Shown: in pieces, positions 43,771 to 56,175 of the stretch | Numbering within the stretch: the first letter of the stretch is position 1 | How the letters are laid out: the number at the start of each line of letters is the position of its first letter | NCBI GenBank assembly: GCA_022495005.1 | Contig: JAGYXB010001353.1 | Span: forward strand, 86,662-150,661 | Origin: Rhyacophila brunnea | Lineage: Eukaryota; Arthropoda; Insecta; Trichoptera; Rhyacophilidae | Direction of reading: 5' to 3' | Length of the DNA stretch: 64,000 nt | Notes under the pieces: generated by a model | Database searches by the model: none | What the model saw: only the letters and a program-made list of their open reading frames with translations | What the model was told of the DNA's origin: nothing | Position numbers and translations under genes: made by a program

Positions 43771-46293
43771 TGACATGACCCGGCTCGCGGCTAGCTCTTA
43801 AATGTGGCCGGGCTGTCACTAAGGATGTAGAGGATGAACTGGGGAGGTGTGGATCTCCCTTGTAGTAATAAAACTTTTGATTCCCCAAATAAAACTCTCA
43901 GTTGGTGTGGTACCGAATTTATTCAGGTTCTTGTTCACGGTCTCACAATTAAGTTATCTGTCATTGTTCTCGCAATTAAATCTCATTAAAGTGTCAGTAA
44001 ACTATTTATTTGTTCGCTATAGAATCTCTGTGAAATCTTTCACGAGTTTCGAAAAGTCACACCTAACTCAGGGAATGTATACATAGATGTTCTTTGAATA
44101 TTTTTATTTCATAAAATGTTTTCTCGTAAGAAAAATTATAATTTGTTCTTTAGTCACATAGTATTGGGTTTATAAAAAAAAATAGAATTTATTTTATTGT
44201 TGTTTACAAAATTTATTTATGTTTACGAACTTGTTTACAGAAGGTTTGTATATGTTTACAAACTTATTCACTATTGTCTATTTATGTTGACAAATTTATT
44301 TACTAAAATTTGTTTTTATGATTATTGTTTACTTAATAAAGTTTCAAAAATTTATTTTATAATCCCGAAATAATTTCTAAAATTTATTATTACAAACTGA
44401 ATTTATTAATTTGTTCTTATTAAACAAATTCGATCACGTAATTTATTCCGATTGTGTCACCTCGTACGATGCGTAATGAAAGAAAAATTACTCCGCGGCA
44501 CACGTCACTACCGACAGATACGTGGTATTCGCGTTACGTTTCGCCCGCCGATGGGGTCTTACCATATGTAGAATTCACGAATGCTAATGAGAACCATGTC
44601 TCGCAACTGCAGGAAGGACTGCTGCTCTGTTGAAGATCGCTGGTGAATAGTGTAGAAAAACTAATGATTATACGGAAAAAAGTGTCACCTTTTATACCCT
44701 CAGGATAGAGGTTTAATAGGAAACAGTCCGTAAAGGATGGCAGATCTGTCCCTTTCTCTCATGAGATAAATTTACGTATATCTCCTGTTCCTGACAACTT
44801 TCTAATAGAGATAACTTCCGAGATAACGGGTTGAATTTACTCTACGTTATTTTTGTAAAATTAGGTTTCAATTGGGGTGTTTTTAACACCCTCTAGAACA
44901 TGTTTCTTAATTGCGCAGTTACGATGACGTAACCAAAATAGTCGATTTTGTATAATTTTACGTGTTCAAACGAAGGGGAAAGTTTTTAGCTTTCCAACGA
45001 GGTATCGGAATAGGTATTTGCGTACTAGATAAAGGGATGGCAGTCTTTAATTTTAAAATGACAGAACGAAAGGGCTACACCCACGTCCTGGTCTTTTCCA
45101 CCACTCTAGGTTATTTTAGGCCAATAGAATTTTACTAAGTTTTAATAAAACTGTTTGGTCCCGCAGCGACTTTCTCATTCGATAATTACCCTTTGGGCAA
45201 ATATTATTACGTAAAAATACTATAATGTCACACTTAACAGTTACACGTAAGTATATAAATGTTTGATTTTAACAAGATGTTAATTATGAGCAACTACCAA
45301 TTTATTCAATCTTTCATAGTAGCTTTTACATAGTAATTTAAATGCAATCTTTAATCTATTTTTATTTCGCAACGTAAAACAGCCGAACCGAACATATGAC
45401 CGGAATAGATTTTCTTCAAAGTTCAAGGTCGCGCGTTGTTTTGTGTTTTACGCTGCGATACTTTATTCTTTTATTTACCTAGGACGCGATTGAGATTTAT
45501 TATTGTTTATGGGTAGAAACCCATTCATACCATGGTCTCAAGTTTTTCTAGTAGTTACTTTTATAATATTTATTATAGTTAGCGAGTTATAGTATTACTT
45601 AAGTCTTTAATTTATAATCACGCGTCAATAAACATAGGTACGCGTTTATAATATTTTTATAATGATAGTTTGCTTCTATCTTGTTTCAATAAAATTAGTG
45701 TTAAAATTCGTTGCTCATAATTATACAGTACATAAATTTATAAATGTTAAATTTTCTCTTTCAATTTCCATACATTTCTATTACTCATATAAAAATTATT
45801 CAAGCATGTACTTGTCAAATTTTACGTAAACAATTTTTCTCATAATTTGTTTTCTAAGTTTAATGAACATTATCCGGTAATCTATATTTCAAATAGATCG
45901 CGGTCAAAATATTTGACGCGTATATTTCGAGGCCTGTGATCACAGTGTTCCAATTACACTCGAGCAGTCTCGATTTTCTGAAGCGAAACTTTTACGTAAA
46001 ATTTTTATTACATTTACAAAAGAAAAGGTTAAAAATATACATTTACTTTCTACTACTAAATGATTACGCTACTTGTTACCTGTTCATGGTCTTTTTCGAC
46101 CAATTTCATTTCTGCTCCTTCCATAGTTTAGAACCATGGGACTCATATATCCTGTCGTGTGTACTTTGTCGTGAGATTGTCGCACGGCTATTTTAAAAGT
46201 AGAATTGACTATAAGGCTAGAGTCGTATAGTTATGTCGTTAAACCATACTCTGCCACAAACACCAACTGAAGGTCGGCTTTTTGTTCGTGTCA
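43771..46293. mobile_element. 2.5 kb TGACA...TGTCA element, copy A, inside TTAGG
   Basis: Starts TGACATGACCCGGCTC right after ...GGTTAG and ends GTTCGTGTCA right before TTAGG. Copy B has exactly the same limits. The two ends carry a 5-bp inverted TGACA/TGTCA, and the left end folds into a hairpin (AGTGACA..CCCGGC ... GCCGGGC.TGTCACT, 43769-43820). TG...CA ends and a TTAG on each side would suit a solo LTR, and CTTTTATACCC near 44690 could be a TATA box. No conserved long frame exists between the copies. The identity of the element is unknown. Confidence 0.7.
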
Positions 46294-46310
46294 TTAGGTT
46301 AGGTTAGGTT
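46294..46310 (+). repeat. TTAGG telomere repeat, 3 units
   Basis: Separates copy A from the T-run of T2. Confidence 0.95.
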
Positions 46311-46469
46311 TTTTTTTTATATAGGAGTTGCATTTATTATTGACCTTGCTTATTATGTACAAGGTTTGTAGATCTTCAATTGGAGTTTTCTTTATTTATT
46401 AGTCTATAGTGTTTACTATATAGTGTTGGGATCAGGAGGGATATACTACTGTGGGTCTTAACAGGAACT

Positions 46470-49400
46470 TCACCGCATTTGCTCTTGTGAAGAGGAAACC
46501 ACAGAAAACTCTTCAGAAGAAGACGGACTGTTGACAGAAATCACCAGGCCTTCCGTTTCACTTGAAGAGTGTTCGGCATTTTGTGTCCTGGCTTCGTTTA
46601 TTTTGCCAATATCCTGCACTATTTTAATCATGTATGATACTACCTTTCGTGATAGTTGTCGCATAGGTCCTCATCCAGACTCCTGCATCGCGCCTCCAGC
46701 TGCTGTCTTTGGAAGCTGAAAATGGGGCAATGCATAAAAAGATGAGGGACATCTTGAGGGGTCATATCATCACACGGGCAGCTGTCGATCTCGGAGAGCT
46801 TAAATCGATGCAGGTAGCTCATGAACCCACCGTGACCCGTGAGGAATTGTGTGAGTTCAAAGCCAATTTCCTGCATTCTCCTGAAATCAAAGACATGGAA
46901 AATTGTTGGGAAAAACATTTTAGTAATATTTCCTGTCGTTTCTTTCAAATATCGATCATTCCAGAGTTGAAGAGTCCTGCTTTTTATTTTCCTTTTGGCA
47001 AAAGTGAGCGGAAACTTGGCAAAATCTGGGGCCGTCTTTTTAAGAGTAGCCTCTTGAGCCTTTTCGTCCGCTTTTTCATTTCCTAGGATTCCGCAGTGAC
47101 TCCTTATCCAGCCGATGTGCACGTTCTGTTTTCTGCATCGTAGTTCCTGGATATCAGTTTTAATGTCCATGACAATAGGATTGACTGAATTTCGGTCCGT
47201 TATTGCATGGACGCCTGATTTGCAGTCTGTCAAGATCGTTACTTGTTTCCATCTGTTTGGTGATTTCTTCAGAACGTAGCTCAAAGCTTCTCGGATCGCC
47301 AAGAGTTCCGCCTGAAACACTGAGCAGATGTCGTCGAGTTTGATCTTTCTCGACGGCAACTCTCTCACGCCATCGTAAGGTACAAATGCTGCACCCACTT
47401 TGCCGTTCAAGAGACTGCCATCAGTGAAGATTCTCAGCTCATTCTGCGTTGCCTCAGGCAGAGTCTGATCATAGTATCCATGGTCAATCCGGTTGCGTTC
47501 CGAGGGATGAGGGAGTGAGAAAAAGTCTCCGGTTCCCTGGTAGACTCTGTCTTGCGGCAAGTCCTGCAGGGTGAGAGTCTTCTTTACCTCATATGATTCT
47601 GCAAGCTGCTTGATCCTCAGGTCAAGTGGCATGAAGCCGCTCAAGACCTGAGCAGAAACTAGAGAGATCGTTCTGTATCCTTTGCAAGATCTGATGGCTA
47701 TTTGTCTTTGAATGGAGTTCAGTTTCTTACGGTTGACTTTTTTCTTTAGCGCGTCCGCCCACATGCTGGAAGCGTACGTTATCAGAGGCTCGACAGCACC
47801 TTAATATATTTGCTGCATAACCCCCGGCGACGCACCCCATCTGGGTTTGGCGGCTCTGATCAATTTGTTCGTGATGCTTGCGGCCTTTCTACAAATGTTG
47901 TCGACGTGTTTGGACCAGTTAAGGTGGCGATCTATGGTGAGACCGAGAACCTTAAAGTGATCCACGTATTTTAGTTGAACTCCGTTCATGTAAATGTTTG
48001 GTTGTCGGTCCTTTTTTCTGGTAATGAGCATCGCGTTGGTTTTGTCTTCTGCAAAGTGTAGTTTGGCTTTTGAGCCCCATGATGTGATGAATTTCAACGC
48101 TTTGTCAGTCGTATTTTCAAGCTCTGTCGTATTGTTGGCTGTAGCAATCAATAGCAGGTCATCCGCAAATGCTCTCAGTTCAGCTCCAGGGCCCAAGTCC
48201 TCCTGAAGTACATCATCTAAGATGTAATTCCAAAAGCTCGGTCCGCAAGATGATCCCTGAACGCATCCTTTGGTCGTAACCTTCTGGAGCGTGGCATCAA
48301 AATGTGACAGTATGACTTTCCTTTGTTGATGATAGCTCTTCACTAGCGTAAACAAGTTCCGAGGGCACTTCTTGCTTCTCAGCTGGCACATTAGAAATGG
48401 CCACCAAGCATTATCAAAGGCTCCTCTGATGTCGAGCGAGATTGCTATGATCATCTTCTTGTCTTGCAGCGCAGTCCTGATTTCGTTGACTGAAGCGTTC
48501 AGAGCGTCTTCTGTTGATTTCTGGGGCGTAAAACCATATTGCTTGTGACTCAACTTACCTTTTCGATGAAAATGCCAGTTTATCCGATTTATCATCAGCT
48601 TTTCCAGTACTTTTCCAAATACTGAAATGAGGCCGATCGGTCTGTAGGACTTGATGTCTTGAAGATCGTCTTTTCCCGGCTTGGGAATGACAACCCTCGC
48701 TATTTTCCATTGAGCTGGAAAGTGGCTCACTCTGAGACATGCGTTATACATACCCAATACTAATGACCTATCCACGTTGAAGAAATGAAGGCAAATGTCG
48801 GCGGTGAAGTGATCTTCTCCGGGTGCCTTATGTGGACTTATGTTTGATACTATATCCTCGATCTCTTCTTCAGTGAATATCGGGTCGTTTGGGGTGTAGG
48901 GTAGAATTTCCGCCATACGTCTGATGTTAATCTGTTCGTTGGTTTCATTTTGTATGGTGTCGTCCGGGAAAAACTTCTCCAATAGGCGCTGAGCGGATTC
49001 TTCAGCCGAAGCTAATACTCGTCGCCATCTTTGAGCGTCGCTGGTGGAGTGGTCTTTCTTCGGTTTACCAGAACTCTGTGAATTGCAGACCAAGCGGTTT
49101 CTCTTGTCTGTGATGCGCAGTAATTTTTCCAAGACTCGATTTTGGTTTTCGCAATTGCATCTTTATAAGTTTGTTTCGCTTCAAGATATTCCGGAAGCGT
49201 TATGGTCTCTCTTCGGAGTCTTCCTGAATTCTGAAGTCTGTGCTTACATTTGATTGCGTCTTTCTTGAGCTTATCGAGTTCATCGTTCCACCAAGGACAG
49301 GGCTGTCTTTTGAAAGGTTTCCTGATTGGTATACTTGATTTGCACGATTCTCCCAAGATGTCCATCAATGTGTTTATTTTCTTTTCCAACACAAGCGAGT

Positions 49401-50247
49401 TGCTCACTTCAGAAAAATAGTTTTCAGAAGCGTGTATATCCGTCAGTTTGTTTTTAATATCTTTCGAAAATTTTTCCCAGTTCGCTTTTTTTGTATTATA
49501 AAGGGCAGTTTTCGGATCTGTGGGATTCCAAATCTTTGTGGAAATTTCGAAAGAAATAGGATTATGGTCGCTGAGTTGGTTATCATTTGATTCTACTCTC
49601 CACCTGTGAACAGTGTCCAGAAAACTTGAAGAGCAGAATGTCATGTCTATAACGCTTGTGATGTGACGGTTGTCACGATAGGTTTCGAAGGTGGGTCGAT
49701 TTCCTTCATTGAGAATGTTCAGATTGAGTTCTGAAAGGAAATCTGCGACTTCTTCGCCCCTTCTATCGGTCTTCGCGCTCCCCCACCACACATTTTTTGC
49801 GTTAAGGTCACTCCCTATGAGGATTGGAACATCTCCAAGCAGTGTGAGTTTTCCCAATGTTGGGGCAATGTCAGCGTTTGGCTCCACGTACATAGATCCA
49901 ATAACAAGAGGTCCAGTTTCTGTGGTAATTCTTACAAGTGTGGTATTTGAGTCACTAAATTTGCTCAGCATTATGCCATTTATCGTAGATTTGCAGATAA
50001 TTATTGCCGCTTTGCAGACCCGCTCCTTGGAAGTCACTGATCGATAAACAGTGACCCCCGGAGCATTAATTCTGCCGGTATTGCCAGTGTAAGGTTCCTG
50101 TAGCAGCAATATATCCGCGCCCCTCTTATTGGCTAGTGCTTCTTCTTGTGCCGCTTTGCAGCGGCCCAAATTCCACTGAATTACTTTTGTGGTGCCTGTA
50201 GTATTTAATTGGGTCCCGGTGGTATTTGGAACGATGGAGTTAGCCAT
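46470..50247 (-). pseudogene. T2 ORF2 polyprotein, lightly damaged
   Basis: Endonuclease: IQWNLGRCK, LLLQEPYTGN, SDLNAKNVWWGS, LSDHNPISFE. A frameshift at about 49015 follows KDGDEY. Reverse transcriptase: HKAPGEDHF, SYRPIGLISVFGKVLEKL, SLDIRGAFDNAWWPF, CVQGSSCGP, FADDLLLIA. A stop at 47801-47803 lies in the same frame. RNase H: RIFTDGSLLNGKVGAAF, FQAELLAIREA, LTDCKSG, RSHCGILGNEKADEKA give the D-E-D-D set; then a C.C...H....C finger. A 25-bp deletion at about 46665, seen by comparison with T4, shifts the C-terminus. Confidence 0.9.
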
Positions 50248-51691
50248 AGTTGACTCTTTCCATGGTTCGCATCATCATTTTAATCCGATAAGGACAATTC
50301 TTGTCGTTGGCTCTGTGTTTTGACACCTCGGTCTTACCTTTGGCCATTTTAATGCAATTCCAGCAGTGGTTTTCGTCTTCCTGATCCTTCTTCGTGCAAG
50401 ACATGGATTTGTGCTCGCCAGCGCAGTGTAAACAACGATCTTTGCTCTCCATGCACCTGGCTAATGAATGTCCAAATCCCATGCACTTGTAACATTGCAT
50501 AATGGGGCAGCTGTCCTCTACTTGCACTCGCTGGTATCTGATACTTATCCTTCCCTGGCTGATCATGGCTTCTCGGACGTTGCTGTTGACGGTTAAGACG
50601 GCATTTCGTAGGCGGTCGCTGTTTCTGTTCTGGAAAGTCCTTTGTAGTTTAATGGCTTTTTTGTCCTGGCCGACGGCTTCAAAAATTGAATCATTCTGCT
50701 GGAGAATATATTCTACGATCTCATCATCTTTGGTTTCTTTTTCGATTCCTTTGAGAACGACGGTTGGCGCTAGCCATTTGCCTTCCTTAGCGACCAAGTT
50801 TCCTTTGGTCAGCCTTGGAAGAGCGGCTCTGATTCTGTCGGCGTCGTTGGAGGTCGGGCATTTGATGATTACTTTGTTGTCCTTGGCGGCTATGAGTCCG
50901 CTGACTCCAACTTTCAGTTCAGAGGGCCTCAAGTCTTGCCTTAAGGCTGCTTTAATATCGGAGGTAGTTTTGGTTTTATCAGCTGCACTGACGATTACAG
51001 CATGGGAAGAACCCGACGCTGCCACCGAAGCATAGCTGAATGAGGTAGGTCCGGCTGTTGAGGAAGGGTTGATCATAGCGCTCTTTTGGATTAGCGCTAT
51101 TTTCTCCTTCAGGAACGTGGTTTCCTGTGATTGGCATTTTTTTGTCAATTCGGCGGCCAGGTCGATGATATCCGTGAATATGGACATCAATCCTTCTCTG
51201 GTCTCTTTCGTGATATTCCCCTTTAAGGGGTCTACCATGCGCAGGCCTTTAGTTGATAAATTAATAACCTGTAAAGAAAGAGAGTCTACAGTGTTAGTTT
51301 TTAACGACGCGGATTCAGGCTGGGAAACAAGCTGTGTCGGGGTAACGTCCTGGATCGGTTGTGTCGTCTGGGTGTGAGCGGTCTTCTTAGCAGCCATCTC
51401 AGGAGATGCCGAAGTGAGATCCTTCTCCACCGCCTTCCTTGTCTGCCTGGTAGTGATCTTTGTTGTAGACTTGGCTGGTTTTGTTGTTCCAGTTGAGGTG
51501 GGAATAGTGACGGGCTTGGATGGTGGCTTGGGTTGGACGTCTAAAGTTCCGGTCTTCTTCTCCGTTCCCATGATCGCTGCGCGCAAAGTTCTCCCAGTCT
51601 CAGTCAGGTTCGGGCTCGATCGTGATCTCTCTGAGGGCCTGGCATCGTCGCCAGACGGCGTCGACGGCGGCGATCTCAGCACATTGGGCAT
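50240..51691 (-). CDS. T2 ORF1, gag-like protein with three zinc knuckles
   Basis: 483 codons, intact. Forms the RNA-protein particle of the retrotransposon. The N-terminal 150 residues are T/S/P/K-rich and disordered-looking; residues 150-215 are helical; SFSYASVAASGSSHA leads into a conserved RNA-binding-like block (LRPSELKVGVSGLIAAKDNK, then APTVVLKGIEKETKDDEI). The knuckles are CYKCMGFGHSLARC, CLHCAGEHKSMSC and CWNC...H....C near residues 395-465. The stop overlaps the ORF2 start by 8 bases (ATGGCTAA). Start chosen at the first ATG of the frame. Confidence 0.9.
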   Translation of the reverse strand: MPNVLRSPPSTPSGDDARPSERSRSSPNLTETGRTLRAAIMGTEKKTGTLDVQPKPPSKPVTIPTSTGTTKPAKSTTKITTRQTRKAVEKDLTSASPEMAAKKTAHTQTTQPIQDVTPTQLVSQPESASLKTNTVDSLSLQVINLSTKGLRMVDPLKGNITKETREGLMSIFTDIIDLAAELTKKCQSQETTFLKEKIALIQKSAMINPSSTAGPTSFSYASVAASGSSHAVIVSAADKTKTTSDIKAALRQDLRPSELKVGVSGLIAAKDNKVIIKCPTSNDADRIRAALPRLTKGNLVAKEGKWLAPTVVLKGIEKETKDDEIVEYILQQNDSIFEAVGQDKKAIKLQRTFQNRNSDRLRNAVLTVNSNVREAMISQGRISIRYQRVQVEDSCPIMQCYKCMGFGHSLARCMESKDRCLHCAGEHKSMSCTKKDQEDENHCWNCIKMAKGKTEVSKHRANDKNCPYRIKMMMRTMERVNYG

Positions 51692-52144
51692 GTCTAAGGA
51701 AGGGGAATTGATGGAAGTTCAACTCCCCTTCGTGAAAGTGAACGTCGTCAACGAACTTTGGTCAACCGAGTGCGTGAAACTGTTGAACTGAGTCTGTCTG
51801 ACTCCGGATGATCCGCACCAGTCTTAAACTGTAGCGGACAACCAGACTCAGAAGAAAGGTCGTGCGCAGCGGAGCCGGTATTTACCAACGCCGAATCACC
51901 GAACAAGGGATTGGTCACCCTTCGGACGGGACCCAACTGCTAGCGCTGTCACTCCCTTTTGCAGCCCACTAAGCCGTGTCAGCGACCAGTTGACCGCAAT
52001 CGGGGTTAGACCTCTCCAGTCGCGCGGGTGATATGGATTGACACCCGAGTCGCTGCCCTGGGTAAGGAATACTCAGAGAGCGGAAAGGATAGAATATGAA
52101 TCGTCTCCAAATCAAAGGGACGACGATGAAGGATGACGTGCACT

Positions 52145-52175
52145 GGTTAGGTTAGGTTAGGTTAGGTTAGGTTGG
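52145..52175 (+). repeat. TTAGG telomere repeat, 6 units
   Basis: Between T2 and T3; the last unit is GGTTGG before the T-run. Confidence 0.95.
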
Positions 52176-55100
52176 TTTTTTTTTTTTTTTTTTAAATTCG
52201 TTTATTGAATTCCTTGCTTTTTCGTACAAGGGTTATTACTTAAGTATTACATTATTCATATTTCATTTACATAATTTACAGTTAAGCACAGTATTGTAAA
52301 CATAAAGAAAATATAAAATATAAAGAATATTAAAATATGTGTTAAAGTAAAAAGTTAAAGAAAAAAAGTACAGAGATATATAACATATTAAAGTATAAAA
52401 TATAAAAGAAAAGAAAAGCATATATAAAAATTTGTGTTAAAGTAATGAGATAAAAATACAGAGATATATAAAATATAAATAATAATAAAGATGTGTTAAT
52501 TAATGATATAAAAAGCACAGAAATAATTTTAGTTATTATAACAGAGTAAAATAACAGTATTCATTATATTGATATGAGACTGTGAGGGTGTGTGCCTTCT
52601 GTGTTGTGTTGTGTTTGTGTTTATGTCCCTCCGTTTACTGTCTTTAATTTTTTGATCGCTTTTGTTAGGTATTCAGTGAATAGTTTTCGTGTTGTTTTGT
52701 TGTTGAGTATTTTGTCTGGTTTTGATAAGTCTATTGTGATGTTTTGCTGGTGGCACTGTACCCCGAGGGTCCACCTTTCTTTCTCAAGTATAGGACAATC
52801 GGCCAATATGTGTTTGACTGTCTGAGACACGACTCCATCGCATGGACAGTGATCGTCGGCTCTCAGTTTAAACCTTTTCAGGTAGGCTCTCATTGCCCCG
52901 TGGCCCGTCAGCATTTGTGTGAGTTCATGATTGAGTGTGGTGTTGTGTGTGAAGTGTTTTCCTGAGTTTATGTCTGGTATGAATATTTTTGTTGTCGATC
53001 CAGTGGTGGATTCAGTGTATCTTTTGTTCCATAGATATGTGGTGTCATCTTCTAATTTCCTCTTTGCGAACGTGAGAGGGAATTTTGTGTAAGTGGTGGG
53101 TCTTTTGTCTGTGGTGGCTTGTTTTGCGTATTTGTCTGCCTCTTCGTTTCCGGCTATGCCAATATGACTCCTTATCCAGATGAACCTGGGGGTGATGTTT
53201 ATGTTTCTCAGGAGTGAGCATAATGTCAGGCTGGCTCTTACGAGTGGGTGTGTCGATGAAGGGTTTTGGAGAGCTACAAGACTGGATTGGCTGTCAGAGT
53301 ATATGATCACCTCGGTGGGGTGATGCTTGCTGGAATTAACCAGTGTCCAATCGAGGGATTCTCTGATGGCTAGAATTTCTGCCTGAAAAACAGAGCAGTA
53401 GCTTTCGAGCCTTAACTTTCGTTTTGTAATAAATGCTCCACCTTTGTAAACGACAAAGGCTGCCCCTACTTTTTCATCGATGCGGCTGCCGTCTGTGTAG
53501 ATCTCCAAACCCGTTGCGTTGTGTTCAGTGAGTGCGCTGTGGTCGGTGGTTTCTGTGTGTTCTATGTTTTCAAGGTGTCTGGTGCCTGGGTGGGGTAGTT
53601 CTGTGTAGTGTATTTTGTTTTCATATGTTCTGTCAGTTGGAAGATGTTTGGGTAAAGTATGTTGCGTTTTTATGCGGTATAGTTCGGCGAGTTGTTGTAT
53701 TTTTAGGTCTAGAGGGGTGGTGTTTGCCAGTACTTGGGCGGATGTGAGTGATATGGTCCTGTACCCTTTGCAGATCGAAATTGCAAAGGGACGTTGAGTT
53801 GTGTTTAGTTTTTTTTGTATGGATTTTTTGTGTGTGGCATTGCTCCAGATGGATGCTGCGTAAGTGATTGTGGGTTCGATTGCTCCCATGTATATGATTC
53901 TTAGGACCTCTGGAGAGGCTTCCCCACGTTGCTCGTGCAGCCCTCATGAATCGCTTGCCAATTTGTGTAGCTTTTTTACATGTGTATTCGGTGTGTTTTG
54001 ACCAGTTAAGGTGTCTGTCTAGAACTACTCCCAGTATTTTGAATGAGCCAACAAGATCTTTCTTTTGTCCTTTCCATGTAATGTTCGGTGGTTGTATGGT
54101 GCGTTTGGACATGAACATAATGTGTGTTTTTGTGTCAGAAAATGTGAGTTTAGTGCTATTTCCCCATTCAAGTGTCCTTTTTAGTATGTCGTTGGTTGTT
54201 GTTTCAAGTGTTTGTATGTCATCAGCAGCGATCGTGATTAGTACGTCGTCTGCGAATGCTTGTATGTGTGCGTTGTTTGGAATGTTTATTGTGAGAAGAT
54301 CGTTTATGGCAATGTTCCAGAGGGTTGGTCCGCAGGTTGAGCCTTGTATGCAGCCTGCTGTCTGTTTCCTAACGACCTCCTCTCCTGCGTATCTGAGCGT
54401 GACTTGTCTGTCCTGTAAGTAGCTTCGTATGAGTTTGTAAATGTTGAGTGGTGTGGATTTTTGTGCGAGAGAGTGTTTGATGTGGGGCCACCAAGCGTTG
54501 TCAAACGCTCCTTGGATGTCCAAGGAGATGGCCACGATTAGTTTTTTTGAATTTAAGTGACCTTTGATTGTGTTGATGGCCGTGTGTAGCGCGTGTTCTG
54601 TCGATGTCTGTGGTGTGAAGCCGTATTGATGTTCGCTGATTTCTTTGTTTTGTGTAAGGTGCCAAAAAGTTCGTTGTATGAGTAGTTTTTCTAAAACTTT
54701 TCCAAATACTGGTAGTAGTCCTATTGGTCTGTAGCTGTTTGTGTCTTTAGTATCTTTTGCAGGTTTTGGTATTGGCTTTATGATGGCGTGTTTCCAAGTG
54801 GTTGGAAAGTAGGAGATGTTGAGGCATTGGTTGTATAGTGCGTGAATTTCTTCTAGGAACGTGTTAACGAAGTGTGTGAAAATGTCTGCTGTCAAATGAT
54901 CGTGTCCTGGTGCCTTTTTCGAGCTCATGTTGTGAACGATTGTTTTGATTTCGTGAAGTGTAAATTAGGGGTCGTCTTCAGTGTTAGGAAGGATGTGCTC
55001 GGAAGAATTTCTAGTCATGCTCTGTGTTTGTGTGTCGGAATTGGGATCGTCATCGGGGAAAAACTTTTTTGTGAGGGCTTCAGCCGAGTCACGTGCTGTG

Positions 55101-56134
55101 ATGTGTTGGTGTCCGTTTGTGCTGAGAGTAGTAGATGGTTCTCTTGGGTTGGTGATTTTGATGGTTTTGTGTAGTGATGACCATGCTGTTTGCGAAGTTT
55201 GGTTGCCGTAGAAAGTTTTTATGCTTTTGATCTTTGCTTCATCAATGGATCTTTGGTATGTGTCTCTTTGTGTGATGTACGTGTTGAGTTTTTCCGGACG
55301 TGTGATGTGGCTGGCATTTTTTAGTTTCCGCTTAGCTGTTAGTGTTGCTCGTTTGATCTCTGTGAGTTGGTTGGTCCACCAGGTTGGTCTTTTCCTTGTT
55401 GAGTGTTGTGTTCTTTGAGGGAGTGATTGGTTGCATGCGTTATTAATGGCAGCTGTCATGTTGTCTGTGATAATGTCTAGTTCGTGTGGGTAATTGGCGG
55501 AGTGAATTGAGTGTAAGTTAATGTTTAGTTCTGTCATGTGGAACCGAAATGCTTCTTCCACTTCAGTCCAGTATGTGTTTTCGTTGATAATGTATTTGTA
55601 TGTTGATTCTGAGTGTGTGTATGGCTGGGACGTTTCCGTGTAAGTGAAGATTATGGGTTCGTGGTAAGATATGGGATTGTGTTGTGGTTGCACTGTCCAG
55701 TTGATGATTTTATCGGTTGTTTTAGGTGTTGAAACTGTAATGTCGATGAATGAAGTGATGTGGGTTTGCCCTCGCCATGTGTTGTACGTAGGTGTGTGTC
55801 CCTCATTTATTATATCCCAACCGCAGCTGGCTAGACAGGTTGATAACTCTTCTCCTCTTTTATCATTTTTTGGGCTGCCCCACCAGTGACTTTTTGCATT
55901 CACATCGCCTCCAATGATGACCTCAGTTCCAGTGCTGGCAAGTTGGACTATTTTGTTTGTCATTTGGGAAAGTATGGCTGATGGAGAAATGTAGATGGAT
56001 CCGATAATGAGTGTGGATTTTTCGGTAGCCAATGTGACGAAGGCATGATGTGTGTCAGAGATGTCGTTTCGGAATATGACTTTTAGCTTGGAATTGGTAG
56101 TGGCGATAACAGCTTTGCATGGGTTGTCACTGCT
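52176..56134 (-). mobile_element. TRAS/SART-like retrotransposon T3, 5'-truncated
   Basis: Starts with a T-run of about 17, an A+T-rich 3' untranslated region of about 420 bp, then ORF2 up to the endonuclease, cut at ...DNPCKAVIA where GGTTAGG begins. It belongs to the T1 lineage rather than T2 (NDKRG, STEHAL, IQGAFDNAWWPHIK). ORF1 and leader are absent, the usual result of incomplete reverse transcription. Confidence 0.9.
52621..56133 (-). pseudogene. T3 ORF2 (endonuclease, RT, RNase H), broken
   Basis: Endonuclease from KAVIATTNSK, with GGDVNAKSHWWGSPKNDKRG and a mutated ISYHEP in place of SDHNP. A stop at about 54965 replaces a codon that is Q in T1; the frame continues into KKAPGHDHLTADIF, SYRPIGLLPVFGKVLEKL, FADDVLITIAA. 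A frameshift near 53915 precedes MGAIEPTITYAASIW. RNase H shows IYTDGSRIDEKVGAAF, FQAEILAIRES, YSDSQSS and GIAGNEEADKYA, then CPCDGVVSQTVKHILADC. The stop codon is at 52621. Confidence 0.88.
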
Positions 56135-56175
56135 GGTTAGGTTAGGTTAGGTTAGGTTAGGTTAGGTTAGGTTAG
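56135..56175 (+). repeat. TTAGG telomere repeat, 8 units
   Basis: Between T3 and copy B of the 2.5 kb element. Confidence 0.95.

Larger units (their letters stand above)
46311..52144 (-). mobile_element. near full-length TRAS/SART-like retrotransposon T2
   Basis: On minus: about 450 bp leader, ORF1, ORF2 (endonuclease, reverse transcriptase, RNase H, CCHC), a 3' region of about 160 bp and a short poly(A), with TTAGG arrays on both sides. Junctions are CACT|GGTTAGG at the 5' end and TTAGG|TTTTTT at the 3' end. R1-clade elements of this plan that sit in TTAGG are known as TRAS and SART; which of the two this is cannot be read from motifs. Damage is limited to one frameshift, one stop and a 25-bp deletion. 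Confidence 0.9.

Noticed and set aside
43847..44086. 79-codon plus frame inside the 2.5 kb element
   Set aside because: The frame is not kept in copy B at 56176-58692.
43771..46293. Considered as a Helitron because of the terminal hairpin
   Set aside because: The opposite end lacks TC, insertion is not between A and T, and inverted TGACA/TGTCA ends are not a Helitron trait.
50502..51035. 177-codon plus frame opposite T2 ORF1
   Set aside because: A shadow of ORF1 on the minus strand.
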